Part shown: positions 1 to 11,297 of the stretch, piece after piece
How the letters are laid out: each line of letters opens with the position of its first letter
Numbering within the stretch: the first letter of the stretch is position 1
Source of the DNA: Mycolicibacterium sp. CBMA 234
GTDB lineage: Bacteria > Actinomycetota > Actinomycetes > Mycobacteriales > Mycobacteriaceae
DNA length: 64,000 nucleotides
NCBI RefSeq assembly: GCF_009729415.1
Contig: NZ_MPKW01000018.1
Span: forward strand, 372,001 to 436,000
Direction of reading: 5' to 3'
The notes under the pieces: model-generated
Databases searched by the model: none
What the model was told of the DNA's origin: nothing
The model's input: only the letters and a program-made list of their open reading frames with translations
Translations under genes and position numbers: made by a program

Positions 1-344
1 CAATCGAGCTCATCCACCTCGGAATTGGGGGTGAACGCACCGCCAGTGCTGCGGGCCGCCCAATAGCGCACCTTCTTGGTGCCGTGGTCCAGCGGATAGC
101 TCACCGTGGCCAGACGCCGGCCCAGCACCGACTCGTGGCCGGTCTCCTCCAAGATTTCGCGGACCGCCGTAACCGGTTCGGTCTCACCGGGATCCACCTT
201 GCCCTTGGGTAGCGACCAGTCGTCGTAGCGGGGTCGGTGCACGACCGCGATCAGCGGAGTGCCCGACGCATCAGGACGCCACAGCACTGCCCCGGCCGCC
301 AATACCGGCGTCACGCGGATGTCGTGCGCCGTCTTGTTCGGCAC
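1..344 (-). CDS. mutT1: MutT1 NUDIX hydrolase (N-terminal part, cut by window edge)
   Basis: Hydrolyses oxidised nucleotides such as 8-oxo-GTP/dGTP and diadenosine polyphosphates, protecting nucleic acids. The visible 114 residues hold a complete NUDIX box starting GKVDPGE and ending REILEETG, with the family's GAVLWRP and [12 protein letters not shown] lead-in seen in M. tuberculosis MutT1. The C-terminal histidine-phosphatase domain expected in mycobacterial MutT1 lies outside the window. Start chosen at GTG 344 because AGGAG sits about 6 nt upstream and the next residues begin the fold. It lies upstream of ppk on the same strand with a 64-nt gap between ppk's end and this start, the order known from mycobacteria. 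Confidence 0.9.
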   Translation of the reverse strand, partial: MPNKTAHDIRVTPVLAAGAVLWRPDASGTPLIAVVHRPRYDDWSLPKGKVDPGETEPVTAVREILEETGHESVLGRRLATVSYPLDHGTKKVRYWAARSTGGAFTPNSEVDELD

Positions 345-408
345 CTGTGCTCCTGGATGTGGTTGTCGGGGTCAGGGTTTCACGCTGCGGCGGGCACGGC
401 TGGCGCAA

Positions 409-2571
409 CTAGGGAGTGCGGTGCCGCTCCATGATCGACACCTGGTGATCCCGAACCTTCTCGCCTTCCTTGGGCAGAGCCGTCCAGTGTCCGTCCGGCT
501 CCAGCTCCCAGCAGCGGGTCGCGGGATCCATCGCGGAATCGAACACCCCGCTCAGTTCTTCGGTCAGTCTCGGGTCCTTCACTTGCACCATGACCTCAAC
601 GCGACGGTCGAGATTACGATGCATCATGTCGGCGCTGCCGATCCAGAATTCATTGATGGCGTTGAAGTGAATAACGCGTGAATGTTCAAGGAAGCGGCCG
701 AGAATCGAGCGCACGACGATGTTCTCGGAGAATCCCTCGGCACCCGGACGCAACGCGCAGATACCCCGCACCACAACCTCGACGCGGACCCCGGCCTGCG
801 ACGCCCGGTACAGCGCGTCGATGACCTGCTCGTCGACCAGAGCGTTCATCTTCATCCGAATGCGGCCGTCGCCGCCGGCCCGCTTGGCCTCGATCTCGCG
901 CTCGATGCGCTCGATGATGCCGCGCCGCACGCTGTGCGGGGCCACCAGCAGGTTGCGGTACGACACCTTGCGCGAGTACCCGGTCAATGAGTTGAAGAGG
1001 TCGGTGAGGTCGGCGCCGATCTCGGGTGCGGCGGTGAGCAGGCCCACATCTTCGTACAGGCGTGCGGTTTTCGGGTTGTAGTTGCCGGTGCCTATGTGGC
1101 AGTAGCGGCGGATCGTGGAACCCTCCCGGCGCACGACCAATGAAGTCTTGCAGTGGGTCTTGAGTCCGATGAGTCCGTACACCACATGCACGCCCGCTTG
1201 CTCCAGCGCGCGGGCCCACTTGATGTTGGCCTGTTCGTCGAACCGGGCCTTGATCTCCACCAGCGCCACCACCTGCTTGCCGGCCTCGGCGGCGTCGATC
1301 AGCGCGTTGACGATCGGTGAATCACCGGAGGTCCGGTACAGGGTCTGCTTGATGGCCAACACATTCGGATCGGCGGCTGCCTGCTCGATGAACCGCTGGA
1401 CCGTGGTGGAGAAGGAGTCGTACGGGTGGTGCACCAGGACGTCGCCGTCCCGAAGCGTGGCGAAAATGCTCTTCGGGGTCTCGCGTTCGCCGAAGGCCGG
1501 GGGAGTGGCCGGCACGAACGGCCGGTCCTTCAGATCCGGACGGTCCACCCCGTAGATCTGCCACAGTGACGAAAGGTCCAGCAGCCCAGGCACTTCGATG
1601 ACATCGCCGGGGTGCACATCCAGCTCGCGCAGCAGCAGATCGAGCATGTTCTCGGTCATGTCGGTGGCGACTTCGAGCCGCACCGGCGACCCGAACCGTC
1701 GGCGCGCAAGCTCGCGTTCCAAGGCCTGCAGCAGGTCCTCGTCGCGGTCCTCTTCGACTTCGAAGTCGGCATTACGCGTGATCCGGAACGCGTGATGTTC
1801 GACGATCTCGAGCCCCGGGAACAGCACCGGCAGGAACGCCGAGATGAGATCCTCCATGGGCAGGAACCGCACCCGCGACTTGACGTCGTCGGCCGTCGAA
1901 CCCGGCTCGTGCATCTCCACGAACCGATCGACGTTGTCCGGCACCTTGATTCGGGCGAAGTGCTGGGTGCCGTCCTCCGGATTGCGCACGGTGATGGCCA
2001 GGTTGATGCTCAGGCCGCTGACGAACGGGAACGGGTGCGCGGGGTCGACGGCCAGCGGCGTCAGCACCGGGAACACCTGATCATGGAAATACGTGGACAG
2101 CTTGGACTGCTCGTGCTCGTCGAGCTCGCTCCAATTCACAATGGTGATGCCCTGCTCGGCCAGCGCCGGGCGCACCCAGTCGCCGAACACCGCGGCCTGC
2201 CGAGTGGCGATCTGCTGGGTGCGTTCACCGATCCGGCGCAGCTGCTCGCGCGGGGACAGGCCGTCGGCCGAGCGGACCGAAAGTCCGGTCTCGTCACGGC
2301 GTTTCAGGCCCGCCACCCGAACCATGTAGAACTCGTCGAGATTCGACGCGAAGATGGCCAGGAACTTGGCTTGCTCCAACAGTGGCAGTGACCGATCGGC
2401 GGCGAGCGCGAGGACCCGGGCATTGAAGTCCAGCCAGCTCAACTCCCGGTTGAGGTAGCGGTCGTCGGGTAGGGCGCCGTCCGTCGGATCCGCGGTAGCT
2501 GCCGGCAGCGGCTCCGGGTCGGAGTCGGTGCGTGCTGGTCGGGTGTCGGCTTCGGTCACCCCGTCGATCAT
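409..2571 (-). CDS. ppk: Polyphosphate kinase 1
   Basis: Makes inorganic polyphosphate reversibly from ATP; in mycobacteria this feeds stress signalling through MprAB/SigE. The 720-residue length matches PPK1 (M. tuberculosis 742). The N domain opens with [13 protein letters not shown], a PPK1 hallmark, and the autophosphorylated histidine is His492 in [18 protein letters not shown] second conserved histidine region is HSRVIHF near residue 635. ATG at 2571 follows an extended N-terminal acidic/Pro-rich tail of about 38 residues. It is encoded next to mutT1 and shares the strand with fbiD. Confidence 0.97.
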   Translation of the reverse strand: MIDGVTEADTRPARTDSDPEPLPAATADPTDGALPDDRYLNRELSWLDFNARVLALAADRSLPLLEQAKFLAIFASNLDEFYMVRVAGLKRRDETGLSVRSADGLSPREQLRRIGERTQQIATRQAAVFGDWVRPALAEQGITIVNWSELDEHEQSKLSTYFHDQVFPVLTPLAVDPAHPFPFVSGLSINLAITVRNPEDGTQHFARIKVPDNVDRFVEMHEPGSTADDVKSRVRFLPMEDLISAFLPVLFPGLEIVEHHAFRITRNADFEVEEDRDEDLLQALERELARRRFGSPVRLEVATDMTENMLDLLLRELDVHPGDVIEVPGLLDLSSLWQIYGVDRPDLKDRPFVPATPPAFGERETPKSIFATLRDGDVLVHHPYDSFSTTVQRFIEQAAADPNVLAIKQTLYRTSGDSPIVNALIDAAEAGKQVVALVEIKARFDEQANIKWARALEQAGVHVVYGLIGLKTHCKTSLVVRREGSTIRRYCHIGTGNYNPKTARLYEDVGLLTAAPEIGADLTDLFNSLTGYSRKVSYRNLLVAPHSVRRGIIERIEREIEAKRAGGDGRIRMKMNALVDEQVIDALYRASQAGVRVEVVVRGICALRPGAEGFSENIVVRSILGRFLEHSRVIHFNAINEFWIGSADMMHRNLDRRVEVMVQVKDPRLTEELSGVFDSAMDPATRCWELEPDGHWTALPKEGEKVRDHQVSIMERHRTP

Positions 2572-2641
2572 TCCTTATCTGCAGGGTCCAAGCCACACGG
2601 TTGGTGAACCCAGATGAGTCAGGCCGGGCTCTCGGGCGTCA

Positions 2642-3334
<693 letters not shown>

Positions 3335-3340
3335 CTACTG
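3335..3340 (+). promoter_or_regulatory. Candidate -10 box for gpsA (near-leaderless)
   Basis: TACTGT fits the mycobacterial SigA -10 consensus TANNNT and ends 8 nt before the GTG start of gpsA. No Shine-Dalgarno is visible between them, so a transcript starting at or within 2 nt of the start codon is likely. Confidence 0.5.
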
Positions 3341-3348
3341 TTGACGCC

Positions 3349-4347
3349 GTGGTGGAGGCAGCGGTGATGGGTGCCGGCGCGTGGGGGACGGCACTGGCGA
3401 AAGTCCTGGCGGACGCGGGCAACAGCGTGACGTTGTGGGCGCGCAGTGCCGAGGTGGCGCACGAGATCAACGAGACCCATCGGAACTCCAAATACCTCGG
3501 TGACCGGGCTCTGCCAGGGTCGATCCGCGCTACCGCGGACCCCGCCGAGGCACTGACCGGCGCCTGCACGGCGCTGCTGGCCGTGCCGTCGCAGACCCTG
3601 CGCACCAACCTGACTGAGTGGACCGCATACCTCGGCGACGACACCACGATGGTCAGTGTGGCAAAGGGCATCGAACTGCAGACCCTGCTGCGGATGAGCC
3701 AGGTGATCGTCCAGGTCACCGGCGCTGACCCCAGCCGCGTCGCCGTGCTCAGCGGGCCCAACCTCGCCAGCGAGGTGGTCGACGAGCAGCCGGCCGCCAC
3801 TCTTGTGGCGTGCACCGACTCGGGCCGGGCGGTGGCGCTCCAACGTGCCCTCGCCACCGGATACTTCCGGCCGTACACCAACTCCGACGTGGTCGGCGCC
3901 GAGATCGGCGGTGCCTGCAAGAACGTCATTGCGCTGGCCTGTGGGATGGCGGCCGGCGCCGGTTTCGGTGAGAACACCGCCGCGGCCATCATCACCCGCG
4001 GCCTCGCCGAGATCATTCGGCTGGCAATTGCCCTCGGTGCCAAGCCGATAACGATGTCCGGGCTGGCCGGCGTCGGCGACCTCGTCGCCACGTGCACGTC
4101 TCCGCAGTCGCGCAACCGCACGTTCGGTGAGCGCCTGGCGCGCGGCGGCACCATGGAGTCGGCACTGGCCGCGGCCGGTGGCAAGGTCGCCGAGGGCGTT
4201 ACGTCCTGCCAGTCGGTGCTGGCCCTGGCCGACAGTTACGACGTCGAGATGCCGCTGACCGACGCGGTGAACCGGGTGTGCCACAAGGGTTTGTCGGTCG
4301 ATCAGGCATTCGCGCTGTTGCTCGGACGCAGCACCAAGCCGGAGTAG
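3349..4347 (+). CDS. gpsA: NAD(P)-dependent glycerol-3-phosphate dehydrogenase
   Basis: Reduces dihydroxyacetone phosphate to sn-glycerol 3-phosphate for phospholipid synthesis. The Rossmann motif [17 protein letters not shown] is at residues 8-24. The substrate and catalytic regions follow: SGPNLASEV, then the lysine in [15 protein letters not shown] and the signature [14 protein letters not shown]. At 332 residues it is full length and nearly identical in architecture to M. tuberculosis GpdA2. GTG at 3349 is the first of two consecutive GTG codons (the other is 3352). A PLP enzyme gene follows after 15 nt, then ddlA. Confidence 0.96.
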   Translation: MVEAAVMGAGAWGTALAKVLADAGNSVTLWARSAEVAHEINETHRNSKYLGDRALPGSIRATADPAEALTGACTALLAVPSQTLRTNLTEWTAYLGDDTTMVSVAKGIELQTLLRMSQVIVQVTGADPSRVAVLSGPNLASEVVDEQPAATLVACTDSGRAVALQRALATGYFRPYTNSDVVGAEIGGACKNVIALACGMAAGAGFGENTAAAIITRGLAEIIRLAIALGAKPITMSGLAGVGDLVATCTSPQSRNRTFGERLARGGTMESALAAAGGKVAEGVTSCQSVLALADSYDVEMPLTDAVNRVCHKGLSVDQAFALLLGRSTKPE

Positions 4348-4362
4348 AAGGAGCTCAAGACG

Positions 4363-5478
4363 GTGGACGGTCACTCCGGCTTTCTCGCGGGCGATTCCAC
4401 CCGCAGTGTCAAAGCGACTGCATCGCAACGGGTTCCAGGACTGCCGATAGCGCCGCCGCCGGTTCCGGTAGCCGCCTATCACCTGTCCGACGACGAGGCG
4501 GACGGGCTGGACTTCTACGGCCGTAACTCCAATCCCGTCTGGCGCCAACTGGAATCGGGCCTCGCTGAGCTGGAAGGCGCTATCTCGGCACTGACGTTCT
4601 CGTCGGGAATGGCCGCCATTTCGTCTGCGCTGCGGGTCCTGGCGACTCCCGGCACCACTTTGGTGGTCCCGGCCGACGGCTACTACCAGGTGCGGCGGTA
4701 CGCGGCTGAGCACCTCGCCGCCCGCGGCGTCACCGTCATCGAAGCCACTGCCGCGGAAATGTGCGACGCAGCAGCCGGGGCCGACGTCGTGCTGGCGGAA
4801 TCTCCGGTGAACCCGACGCTGGACGTCGTCGACCTCCACCGACTGGCCACCGTCTGCCGCGCCCGCGGCGCCGTCCTGATGGTGGACAACACGGCCGTCA
4901 CGCCGCTCGGTCAGCGGCCGCTGTCGCTCGGCGCAGATCTGGTCGTCGCCAGCGCGACCAAGGCGCTGTCGGGGCACAGCGATCTACTGGCCGGATACGT
5001 CGCCGGATGCCAACCGGAGATGATGGCAGCCATCGAACGCGACCGGCTGCTGGCCGGGGCCATCCTCGGGCATTTCGAAGCCTGGCTCGCGCTGCGCAGC
5101 CTGGGCACCGCGGGGCTGCGCTTCGAACGGCAGTGCCACAACGCCCTGGCGCTGGCCATGGTGCTGGCGACCCATCCCGCGGTCCGGTCGGTGCGGTATC
5201 CCGGCCTGCCGACCGATCCGGCGCATGCGGTGGCCCGCGACCAGATGAAGCGTTTCGGCGGCCTCGTCGCGGTCGAACTGGCAGACGCCGCGGCCGTCCA
5301 GGACCTGGTGAACCGCAGTCAGCTGCTGGTCGCGGCTACCAGTTTCGGCGGCATCCACACCTCGGTCGACCGGCGGGCCCGCTGGGGCGATCCGGTGCCA
5401 GAGGGGTTCGCGCGGATATCGCTGGGCATCGAGGACACCGACGACCTGGTGGCCGACGTCACCGATGCCCTCGGGTAG
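4363..5478 (+). CDS. Cystathionine gamma-lyase/synthase family PLP enzyme
   Basis: A Cys/Met-metabolism PLP-dependent enzyme (fold type I) of 371 residues. The PLP lysine lies in SATKALSGHSD, preceded by the DNTAVTPLGQRP region that holds the cofactor-binding Asp; RNSNPVW near residue 55 is the usual substrate-side motif. Family members act on cystathionine, O-acylhomoserine or cysteine, and the exact substrate cannot be read from sequence. The GTG start has AAGGAG 9 nt upstream. It is inserted between gpsA and ddlA, which are adjacent in M. tuberculosis. Possible operon with both. Confidence 0.85.
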   Translation: MDGHSGFLAGDSTRSVKATASQRVPGLPIAPPPVPVAAYHLSDDEADGLDFYGRNSNPVWRQLESGLAELEGAISALTFSSGMAAISSALRVLATPGTTLVVPADGYYQVRRYAAEHLAARGVTVIEATAAEMCDAAAGADVVLAESPVNPTLDVVDLHRLATVCRARGAVLMVDNTAVTPLGQRPLSLGADLVVASATKALSGHSDLLAGYVAGCQPEMMAAIERDRLLAGAILGHFEAWLALRSLGTAGLRFERQCHNALALAMVLATHPAVRSVRYPGLPTDPAHAVARDQMKRFGGLVAVELADAAAVQDLVNRSQLLVAATSFGGIHTSVDRRARWGDPVPEGFARISLGIEDTDDLVADVTDALG

Positions 5479-5497
5479 CCAGTAGCCTCTCTAGGTT

Positions 5498-6607
5498 GTG
5501 ACTGCCCCTAATTCTTCAGCAGCCGCCGGCCGTACCCGGGTCGCCGTCGTCTACGGCGGACGCAGCTCCGAACACGCCATCTCCTGCGTTTCGGCCGGGA
5601 GCATCCTGCGCAACCTCGATCCGGCCCGCTACGAGGTCGTCGCCGTCGGCATCACCCCGGAGGGTTCCTGGGTGCTCGGCGACGGTCGACCGGAGACCCT
5701 GGCCATCACCGACGGCCAGCTGCCCGGCGTCACCGCCGCGTCCGGAACTGCGCTGACGCTGGCTGCCGATCCGAATCGCCGCGGCGAACTGGTGTCGCTG
5801 CAGGACGGCGTTGCACAGGTGCTGACGGCCGTCGACGTCGTCTTCCCGGTGCTGCACGGCCCGTATGGCGAGGACGGCACCATCCAGGGACTGCTGGAAC
5901 TGGCCGGCGTGCCGTATGTCGGCGCGGGCGTGCTGGCCAGCGCCGCCGGCATGGACAAGGAATTCACCAAGAAGCTGCTGGCTGCCGACGGCCTGCCAAT
6001 CGGTGACCAGGTGGTGCTGCGCCCGCGGGACGAGACGCTGAGCCTCGACGACCGCGAGCGGCTGGGGCTGCCGGTATTCGTGAAGCCGGCCCGCGGTGGG
6101 TCGTCGATCGGCGTCAGCCGCGTCGACTCGTGGGACGCGCTGGATCAGGCCATCGGCTATGCGCGCCAACATGATCCGAAGGTGATCATCGAAGCCGCGA
6201 TGCTGGGCCGCGAACTGGAATGCGGTGTACTGGAATACCCGGACGGCCGGGTGGCCGCGAGTGCGCTCGGTGAGATTCGGGTCGGCGGCGGGTTCTACGA
6301 CTTCGCCACCAAGTACCTCGAAGATGCCGCGGAACTCGACGTGCCGGCCAAGGTCGACGACGAAATCGCCGACCAGATAAGAGAATTGGCGATCCGTGCC
6401 TTCCGGGCGCTGGATTGTCAGGGCCTGGCTCGGGTCGATTTCTTCCTGACCGAGAACGGGCCGGTGATCAACGAGATCAACACCATGCCCGGCTTCACCA
6501 CCATCTCGATGTACCCGCAGATGTGGGCGGCCAGCGGCGTCGACTACGCGACGCTGCTGAGCGTCATGGTCGACACCGCGGTCCGGCGGGGCACCGGTCT
6601 GCGCTAG
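5498..6607 (+). CDS. ddlA: D-alanine--D-alanine ligase
   Basis: ATP-grasp ligase that makes D-Ala-D-Ala for peptidoglycan precursors in the cytoplasm and is a target of D-cycloserine. The N-terminal [10 protein letters not shown] motif binds D-alanine, [14 protein letters not shown] is the ATP-grasp glycine loop, and the Mg site is [15 protein letters not shown]. The 369 residues match the family. GTG 5498 lies 20 nt after the upstream stop; a TAGCCT hexamer at 5483-5488 is 9 nt upstream and could serve as a -10 box. Its 3' end overlaps by 4 nt the convergent DUF3515 gene. Confidence 0.97.
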   Translation: MTAPNSSAAAGRTRVAVVYGGRSSEHAISCVSAGSILRNLDPARYEVVAVGITPEGSWVLGDGRPETLAITDGQLPGVTAASGTALTLAADPNRRGELVSLQDGVAQVLTAVDVVFPVLHGPYGEDGTIQGLLELAGVPYVGAGVLASAAGMDKEFTKKLLAADGLPIGDQVVLRPRDETLSLDDRERLGLPVFVKPARGGSSIGVSRVDSWDALDQAIGYARQHDPKVIIEAAMLGRELECGVLEYPDGRVAASALGEIRVGGGFYDFATKYLEDAAELDVPAKVDDEIADQIRELAIRAFRALDCQGLARVDFFLTENGPVINEINTMPGFTTISMYPQMWAASGVDYATLLSVMVDTAVRRGTGLR

Positions 6608-7167
6608 CGCGCAGGCTTTGGATCCAGCGGCCGCGGTGGCATGGCCTTCTCGATGAGTTCGGAGACGGTCTGGATCGGGGTCGGGCCGGAGCCCTGCGGC
6701 AGGGTCAGCGCGACGTACATGGCCGGCGTGCCGTGATCGACGGAATACCACGTGCTGGCACCCTGCCCGCCGGCTTCGAACCACGACACCGCGTTGACCA
6801 TCTGCAGCGGTGCGCCGACCACGAAATCGTCGGGGCGCTCGACACCGCACCGCAGGATCACCGGTTCGATGCCGGCCGGGCCCAGCCAGGCCGCTGCGCC
6901 AGCCGGGGCAGGGTCGGCGATCGTCGCGCGGCGAAAGTCGCCCATGGTGTCCGGCAGAGACGCCATGAGGGCGCGACACTGCTCACTGTCGGCCTCGGGG
7001 GCCGGTGCGCTGGCGAGCGGGATCGAAATGGGCTTGTCGGAGGGGGCCTGGCGCAGCGCCACATACGCGAGTAGGCCGACGATGGCTGCGACCGCCACCA
7101 CGACGGCCGCGATGATGGCGCCGCGGGGCGGGCCATCTAGATCACCGTGGTCACCGGGTTCGGTCAT
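6604..7167 (-). CDS. DUF3515 single-pass membrane protein
   Basis: A 187-residue protein of unknown function, homologous to M. tuberculosis Rv2980 (DUF3515). A hydrophobic segment at about residues 16-38 is followed by an exported domain with two conserved cysteines, in [11 protein letters not shown] and ILRCGVERP, plausibly a disulfide. This is a signal anchor or uncleaved signal, with no lipobox. The ATG at 7167 begins just after the region shared with the divergent thiL promoter. An upstream in-frame extension to 7644 is open but would overlap thiL and is not supported. Actinobacteria-specific family, location ddlA-thiL conserved. Confidence 0.85.
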   Translation of the reverse strand: MTEPGDHGDLDGPPRGAIIAAVVVAVAAIVGLLAYVALRQAPSDKPISIPLASAPAPEADSEQCRALMASLPDTMGDFRRATIADPAPAGAAAWLGPAGIEPVILRCGVERPDDFVVGAPLQMVNAVSWFEAGGQGASTWYSVDHGTPAMYVALTLPQGSGPTPIQTVSELIEKAMPPRPLDPKPAR

Positions 7168-7210
7168 GCGGCAACTGTAGAGCGCCGGTCTGCCCCGGCG
7201 GTCAGCTGCA

Positions 7211-7216
7211 TAGACT
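7211..7216 (+). promoter_or_regulatory. Candidate -10 box for thiL
   Basis: TAGACT (TANNNT) ends 8 nt before the ATG of thiL. There is no Shine-Dalgarno in the gap, so the transcript is probably leaderless or nearly so. Confidence 0.45.
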
Positions 7217-7224
7217 GCACCACC

Positions 7225-8193
7225 ATGACCAGCGCTCACTCCGAATCCGGGGAAACCCTGGCCCGGCTGGGCGAGTTCACGGTGATCGACCGCTTGAATG
7301 CCGGCCGCTCCCAGCCCGTCGAGGTTACGGTCGGGCCCGGCGACGACGCCGCGGTGCTGAGCGCCCCGGACGGCCGGGTGGTGGTGTCCACCGACATGCT
7401 CGTCGAGGCCCGTCATTTCCGCTTGGACTGGTCGACACCGGAAGACGTGGGCCGCAAGGCAATTGCGCAGAACGCCGCGGATATCGAGGCGATGGGGGCG
7501 CGAGCGTACGCATTCGTCGTCGGCTTCGGTGCGCCGGCCGATACCCCGGCCGCGGCCGCACAGCAGTTGTCCGACGGAATGTGGTCGGAGGCAACCATAT
7601 TCGGCGCCGGCATCGTCGGCGGTGACTTGGTGGCCGCCCCACAATGGGTGATTTCGGTGACGGTGTTGGGCGACCTTGGTGGCCGCTCACCGGTGCTGCT
7701 GTCCGGCGCGCGGCCAGGGGAAACCGTCGCGGTGGTCGGCGATCTGGGTTGGTCGGCCGCGGGATATGCGTTGTGGCGTGGCGGTATCCACGAATTCCCC
7801 GAATTGCGCCGCCGACATCTGGTGCCTCAGCTGCACTACGGGCAGGGGGTGGCGGCCGCAACAGCGGGGGCCACGGCGATGACCGATGTGTCCGACGGGC
7901 TGATCGCCGATCTGGGCCACATCGCACAGGCTTCCGGAGTGACCGTCGACCTGTCGATGACGGCACTCGAGCCGGATGTGACCGTGCTGGCACCGGCAGC
8001 CGCGATGGTCGGTGCCGACGCCCGCGGCTGGGTGCTCGGCGGTGGCGAGGATCACGTGCTGGTCGCCACATTCAGCGGCGCGCTGCCGGCCGGCTGGCGG
8101 GCCATCGGGACTGTCCTGCCCGGCGAGCCGCGGGTGACCGTCGACGGTGCGCCATGGCAAGGAGCCGTCGGATGGGAATCCTTCGGTCAGTAG
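7225..8193 (+). CDS. thiL: Thiamine-monophosphate kinase
   Basis: Phosphorylates thiamine monophosphate to the active cofactor thiamine diphosphate. Of 322 residues; the AIR-synthase/ThiL fold is shown by GPGDDAAVL (metal-binding acidic pair), [12 protein letters not shown], and the C-terminal [15 protein letters not shown] motif. ATG 7225 is chosen over an upstream in-frame GTG at 7147 because the extra 26 residues are not family-like and would run through the divergent gene's start. ung begins 31 nt downstream on the same strand, as in other mycobacteria. Confidence 0.96.
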   Translation: MTSAHSESGETLARLGEFTVIDRLNAGRSQPVEVTVGPGDDAAVLSAPDGRVVVSTDMLVEARHFRLDWSTPEDVGRKAIAQNAADIEAMGARAYAFVVGFGAPADTPAAAAQQLSDGMWSEATIFGAGIVGGDLVAAPQWVISVTVLGDLGGRSPVLLSGARPGETVAVVGDLGWSAAGYALWRGGIHEFPELRRRHLVPQLHYGQGVAAATAGATAMTDVSDGLIADLGHIAQASGVTVDLSMTALEPDVTVLAPAAAMVGADARGWVLGGGEDHVLVATFSGALPAGWRAIGTVLPGEPRVTVDGAPWQGAVGWESFGQ

Positions 8194-8224
8194 GCTGGCT
8201 ACCCGTGAGATTTCAGGTGCACGC

Positions 8225-8908
8225 GTGACGGCCCGCCCCCTGCAGGAATTAGTCGAGCCCGGTTGGGCTCGCGCGCTGGAACCGGTGGCGGACCAGGTGA
8301 CCGCCATGGGCGAATTCCTGCGCGCCGAGAACACCGCCGGCCACGGCTATCTGCCGGCCGGAGAGAATGTGTTGCGCGCCTTCACGTTCCCCTTCGACGA
8401 GGTGCGGGTGCTGATCGTCGGACAGGATCCGTATCCGACTCCGGGGCACGCCGTCGGCCTGAGCTTCTCGGTGGCGCCCGAGGTGCGACCGCTGCCGCGC
8501 AGCCTGTCGAACATCTTCACCGAATACGCCGCGGACCTGGGGTACGAGCAGCCCAGTTGCGGTGATTTGAGCCCGTGGTCGAAGCAGGGCGTCATGATGC
8601 TCAACAGGGTGCTGACGGTCCGGCCGGGCAACCCGGCGTCGCACCGTGGCAAAGGGTGGGAAGCGGTCACCGAATGCGCCATCCGGGCGCTGATCGCGCG
8701 GCCACAGCCACTGGTGGCGGTGCTGTGGGGCCGCGACGCGCAGACCCTCAAGCCCATGCTCACAGGTGAGCGGTGCGCCAGCATCGAGTCGGTCCACCCG
8801 TCACCGCTGTCGGCATCCCGCGGATTCTTCGGCTCCCGGCCGTTCAGCCGGGCCAACGAACTGCTGACCGGACTCGGCGCCGATCCGATCGACTGGCGCC
8901 TGCCCTAG
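8225..8908 (+). CDS. ung: Uracil-DNA glycosylase, family 1
   Basis: Removes uracil from DNA to start base-excision repair, important in a GC-rich genome exposed to cytosine deamination. The 227 residues contain the water-activating loop [16 protein letters not shown] and the leucine-intercalation loop [21 protein letters not shown] 8225 gives the N terminus [15 protein letters not shown], colinear with M. tuberculosis Ung; longer in-frame starts run into thiL. Ends with the family's typical IDWRLP. Confidence 0.97.
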   Translation: MTARPLQELVEPGWARALEPVADQVTAMGEFLRAENTAGHGYLPAGENVLRAFTFPFDEVRVLIVGQDPYPTPGHAVGLSFSVAPEVRPLPRSLSNIFTEYAADLGYEQPSCGDLSPWSKQGVMMLNRVLTVRPGNPASHRGKGWEAVTECAIRALIARPQPLVAVLWGRDAQTLKPMLTGERCASIESVHPSPLSASRGFFGSRPFSRANELLTGLGADPIDWRLP

Positions 8909-8919
8909 TTCTTCTGCAC

Positions 8920-8952
8920 AGGCCCGGCGAGCGAGCTTTCGTGAGCGGGCCT
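8920..8952. terminator. Hairpin after ung
   Basis: AGGCCCG at 8920-8926 pairs perfectly with CGGGCCT at 8946-8952 around a 19-nt loop, 11 nt after the ung stop. There is no U run, as is common for mycobacterial terminators, so the call rests on position and pairing only. Confidence 0.4.
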
Positions 8953-9089
8953 GCTCGCGCGAACCTGACCGCACGCCGATTCTCGGCTTGTGAACCCGCC
9001 ACCTGGTCAGGCTCGCGGGTCAGGCTCGCGAACAGGCGCCCGCCGGGACAGCGGCGGCAAGCGGTAAATTCCGTGCTCAAGACACACGA

Positions 9090-9118
9090 AAGCGCTGCGC
9101 GGGGTTCGCGCAGCGCTT
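9090..9118 (-). terminator. Terminator hairpin downstream of rpmB
   Basis: An 11-bp perfect stem, AAGCGCTGCGC at 9090-9100 with its complement at 9108-9118, and a 7-nt loop. Read from rpmB (minus strand) the stem is followed by a short TTTCG run, about 55 nt past the stop codon. It sits between convergent ung and rpmB and could work both ways. Confidence 0.65.
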
Positions 9119-9172
9119 AGGTGTAAAGCTCAGATTGTCAGCGGACGTCAGTCCGCCCGGCGGTAGCCGAAA

Positions 9173-9367
9173 CTAACCGCGGGTAACCTTGCCGGCCTTG
9201 AGGCAGGAGGTGCAGGCGTTGACACGCTTGCGGTTGCCACCCGGACGGTCGACGGCGCGAACGGTCTGGATGTTCGGATCCCAGCGGCGGTTGGTCCGAC
9301 GGTGGGAGTGGGAGACCGACATGCCGAAGCCCGGTCCCTTTCCGCAGATGTCGCACACGGCGGCCAT
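9173..9367 (-). CDS. rpmB: 50S ribosomal protein L28, zinc-binding form
   Basis: Large-subunit ribosomal protein of 64 residues. Two CxxC pairs (Cys5/Cys8 and Cys52/Cys55) make this the zinc-ribbon 'C+' form. In mycobacteria C+ ribosomal proteins are the zinc-replete versions, with cysteine-free paralogues in a Zur-controlled locus elsewhere. The core [18 protein letters not shown] is typical of L28. ATG 9367 is preceded by GAGGAGTTC on the minus strand, a strong ribosome site. Divergent from the DAK2 gene. Confidence 0.96.
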   Translation of the reverse strand: MAAVCDICGKGPGFGMSVSHSHRRTNRRWDPNIQTVRAVDRPGGNRKRVNACTSCLKAGKVTRG

Positions 9368-9606
9368 GATGAACTCCTCGAAAATCAGTACTTGGGGTCT
9401 GAGTCCGACGGCTACGGACATGCGCAGCGCGAACAGACAACCTGACCAGGATACCGGGCGGCCACGAGGATCACCAAAATGGGCCTGTTGGCCGGTGCGC
9501 CAAGGGAGTTGGTCAGGCAGTTTGTCGGGGGCAGTAGCTAGGCTGGCGGGGCATTCAGGGGGCAGCTCTGGGTCGGGTGAACCAGGGCGAAGGCGATGGA
9601 GGTCAC

Positions 9607-11295
9607 ATGTCGGCTGGCGTGGGTCGCACACCCCGTCCGCTGGACGGGATCGCGCTGCGTGACTGGGCTCAGACCGCGGTCCTCCATCTGATCGCACACA
9701 CCGACGAGATCAACCGGCTGAACGTCTATCCGGTCGCCGATTCCGACACCGGCACCAACATGTTGTTCACCATGCGCGCGGCCGCGGCTCAGGCTGACGA
9801 GGCGGCGACGGCGGCAGGCAATGATGTCGTGGCCATCGCGACCGCGCTGTCGGCCGGGGCGTTGCACGGGGCCCGTGGAAATTCCGGGGTCATCCTGTCG
9901 CAGATTCTCCGGGGTATCGCCGACGTCACCGCCGAGGCCGCGCAGCAACGCGGTGAAGACAAGGAATGCGGCGAGATCACCACACCGGTGTTTACTGCAG
10001 CCCTCCATCACGCTCAGGTGCTCGCGGTCGCGTCCGTCGGGCAGACCGTGCCAGGAACCATCGTCTCGGTCCTGCAGGCGGCCGCGTTGGAAGCGGAGAA
10101 CCAGGACGGGGTGGCCGATCTCGCAGCGGTGGTGGCGGCAGTTTCCGACGCTGCCGCGGCGGCCCTCGAGCGCACCCCCGATCAGCTCGACGTGCTGGCC
10201 GAGGCCGGCGTCGTCGACGCCGGTGGGCGCGGGCTGCTGGTGCTGCTCGACGCGCTGACCGCAACGTTGTCGGGCGTCGCCGCGGCCCGTCCGCAGTACA
10301 AGCCGGGCGCCGCGCACCCGCGCGCCGCGCACGACGGCCACGATCATGACCATAACCATCATGAAATCAGCGGCACGCCACCACAATTCGAGGTGATGTA
10401 CCTGCTCGGCGACTGCCATCCGGACGGTGTCGAGGTACTGCGTTCCCGATTGCAGCGGCTGGGTGAATCGGTTGCCATCGCCGCGTCGGGCACCGGCGCG
10501 CGGCACAGCGTGCACGTGCACGCTGACGACGCCGGCGCCGCGATCGAAGCTGCGTTGGACCTGGGCACCCTCAGCAGGATTCAGGTCACCGCATTGATCG
10601 GCGCCGCCGGCGCGCGGCCGTCGGGCGGCTGGAGCCGGGACCGTGCGGTGCTGGCGATCGTCGATGGCGACGGCGCGGGGGAGTTGTTCAGCGGCGAAGG
10701 CGCGCACGTGCTGCGGCCCACCAGCGGGCCCATCAGTGCCCAGCAGTTTCTGGCGGGGCTCGTCGGCACCGGCGCTGCCCAGATCATGGTGCTGCCCAAC
10801 GGTTTTCTCGCCGCCGAGGAATTGGTTGCCGGTTGCGCCACCGCCATCAGCTGGGGCATGGACGTGGTGCCGGTGCCGGCCGGATCCATGGTGCAGGGGT
10901 TGGCCGCCCTCGCTGTGCACGACGCCACCCGGCAGGCCGTCGACGACGGGTACACCATGGCGCGCGCCGCGGCAGGCGCCCGGCACGGGTCGGTGCGGAT
11001 CGCCACCGAGGCGGCGTTGACCTGGGCCGGCATGTGTCGCCCCGGCGACGGGTTGGGCATAGCTGGTGACGAGGTGCTGATCGTCGGCCACGATCTGGTC
11101 AGCGCGGCCAGCGGATTGATCGACCTGCTGCTGTCGTCGGGCGGCGAACTGGTGACAGTGCTGACCGGCGCGGGCGTCGGCGCGGACGTGGGGGTCGCGT
11201 TGGCCGAACACGTCCGCCAGGAGCACCTGGCCGCTGAATTGGTGACCTATCACACCGGCCACGGCGGCGACGCACTGCTGATCGGGGTGGAGTAG
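9607..11295 (+). CDS. DAK2/DegV-type protein, FakA (YloV) family
   Basis: 562 residues with an N-terminal DhaL (DAK2) kinase domain: [15 protein letters not shown] carries the aspartates that hold Mg-ATP, and [19 protein letters not shown] is the second family motif. The C-terminal half resembles the FakA/YloV middle and DegV-related domains. FakA phosphorylates fatty acids bound to FakB partners in Firmicutes; whether this holds here is inference, since no fakB is in view. A histidine/aspartate-rich linker ([12 protein letters not shown], residues about 241-252) may bind metal. ATG 9607 is chosen for GGAGG at 9598-9602. The M. tuberculosis counterpart is split into two genes; this copy is intact. 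Confidence 0.85.
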   Translation: MSAGVGRTPRPLDGIALRDWAQTAVLHLIAHTDEINRLNVYPVADSDTGTNMLFTMRAAAAQADEAATAAGNDVVAIATALSAGALHGARGNSGVILSQILRGIADVTAEAAQQRGEDKECGEITTPVFTAALHHAQVLAVASVGQTVPGTIVSVLQAAALEAENQDGVADLAAVVAAVSDAAAAALERTPDQLDVLAEAGVVDAGGRGLLVLLDALTATLSGVAAARPQYKPGAAHPRAAHDGHDHDHNHHEISGTPPQFEVMYLLGDCHPDGVEVLRSRLQRLGESVAIAASGTGARHSVHVHADDAGAAIEAALDLGTLSRIQVTALIGAAGARPSGGWSRDRAVLAIVDGDGAGELFSGEGAHVLRPTSGPISAQQFLAGLVGTGAAQIMVLPNGFLAAEELVAGCATAISWGMDVVPVPAGSMVQGLAALAVHDATRQAVDDGYTMARAAAGARHGSVRIATEAALTWAGMCRPGDGLGIAGDEVLIVGHDLVSAASGLIDLLLSSGGELVTVLTGAGVGADVGVALAEHVRQEHLAAELVTYHTGHGGDALLIGVE

Positions 11296-11297
11296 CG

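Noticed and set aside
8946..9040. Repeated GTCAGGCTCGCG units near 9006-9030 as a mobile repeat
   Set aside because: Only two short copies in a 264-nt convergent gap; no terminal inverted repeats.
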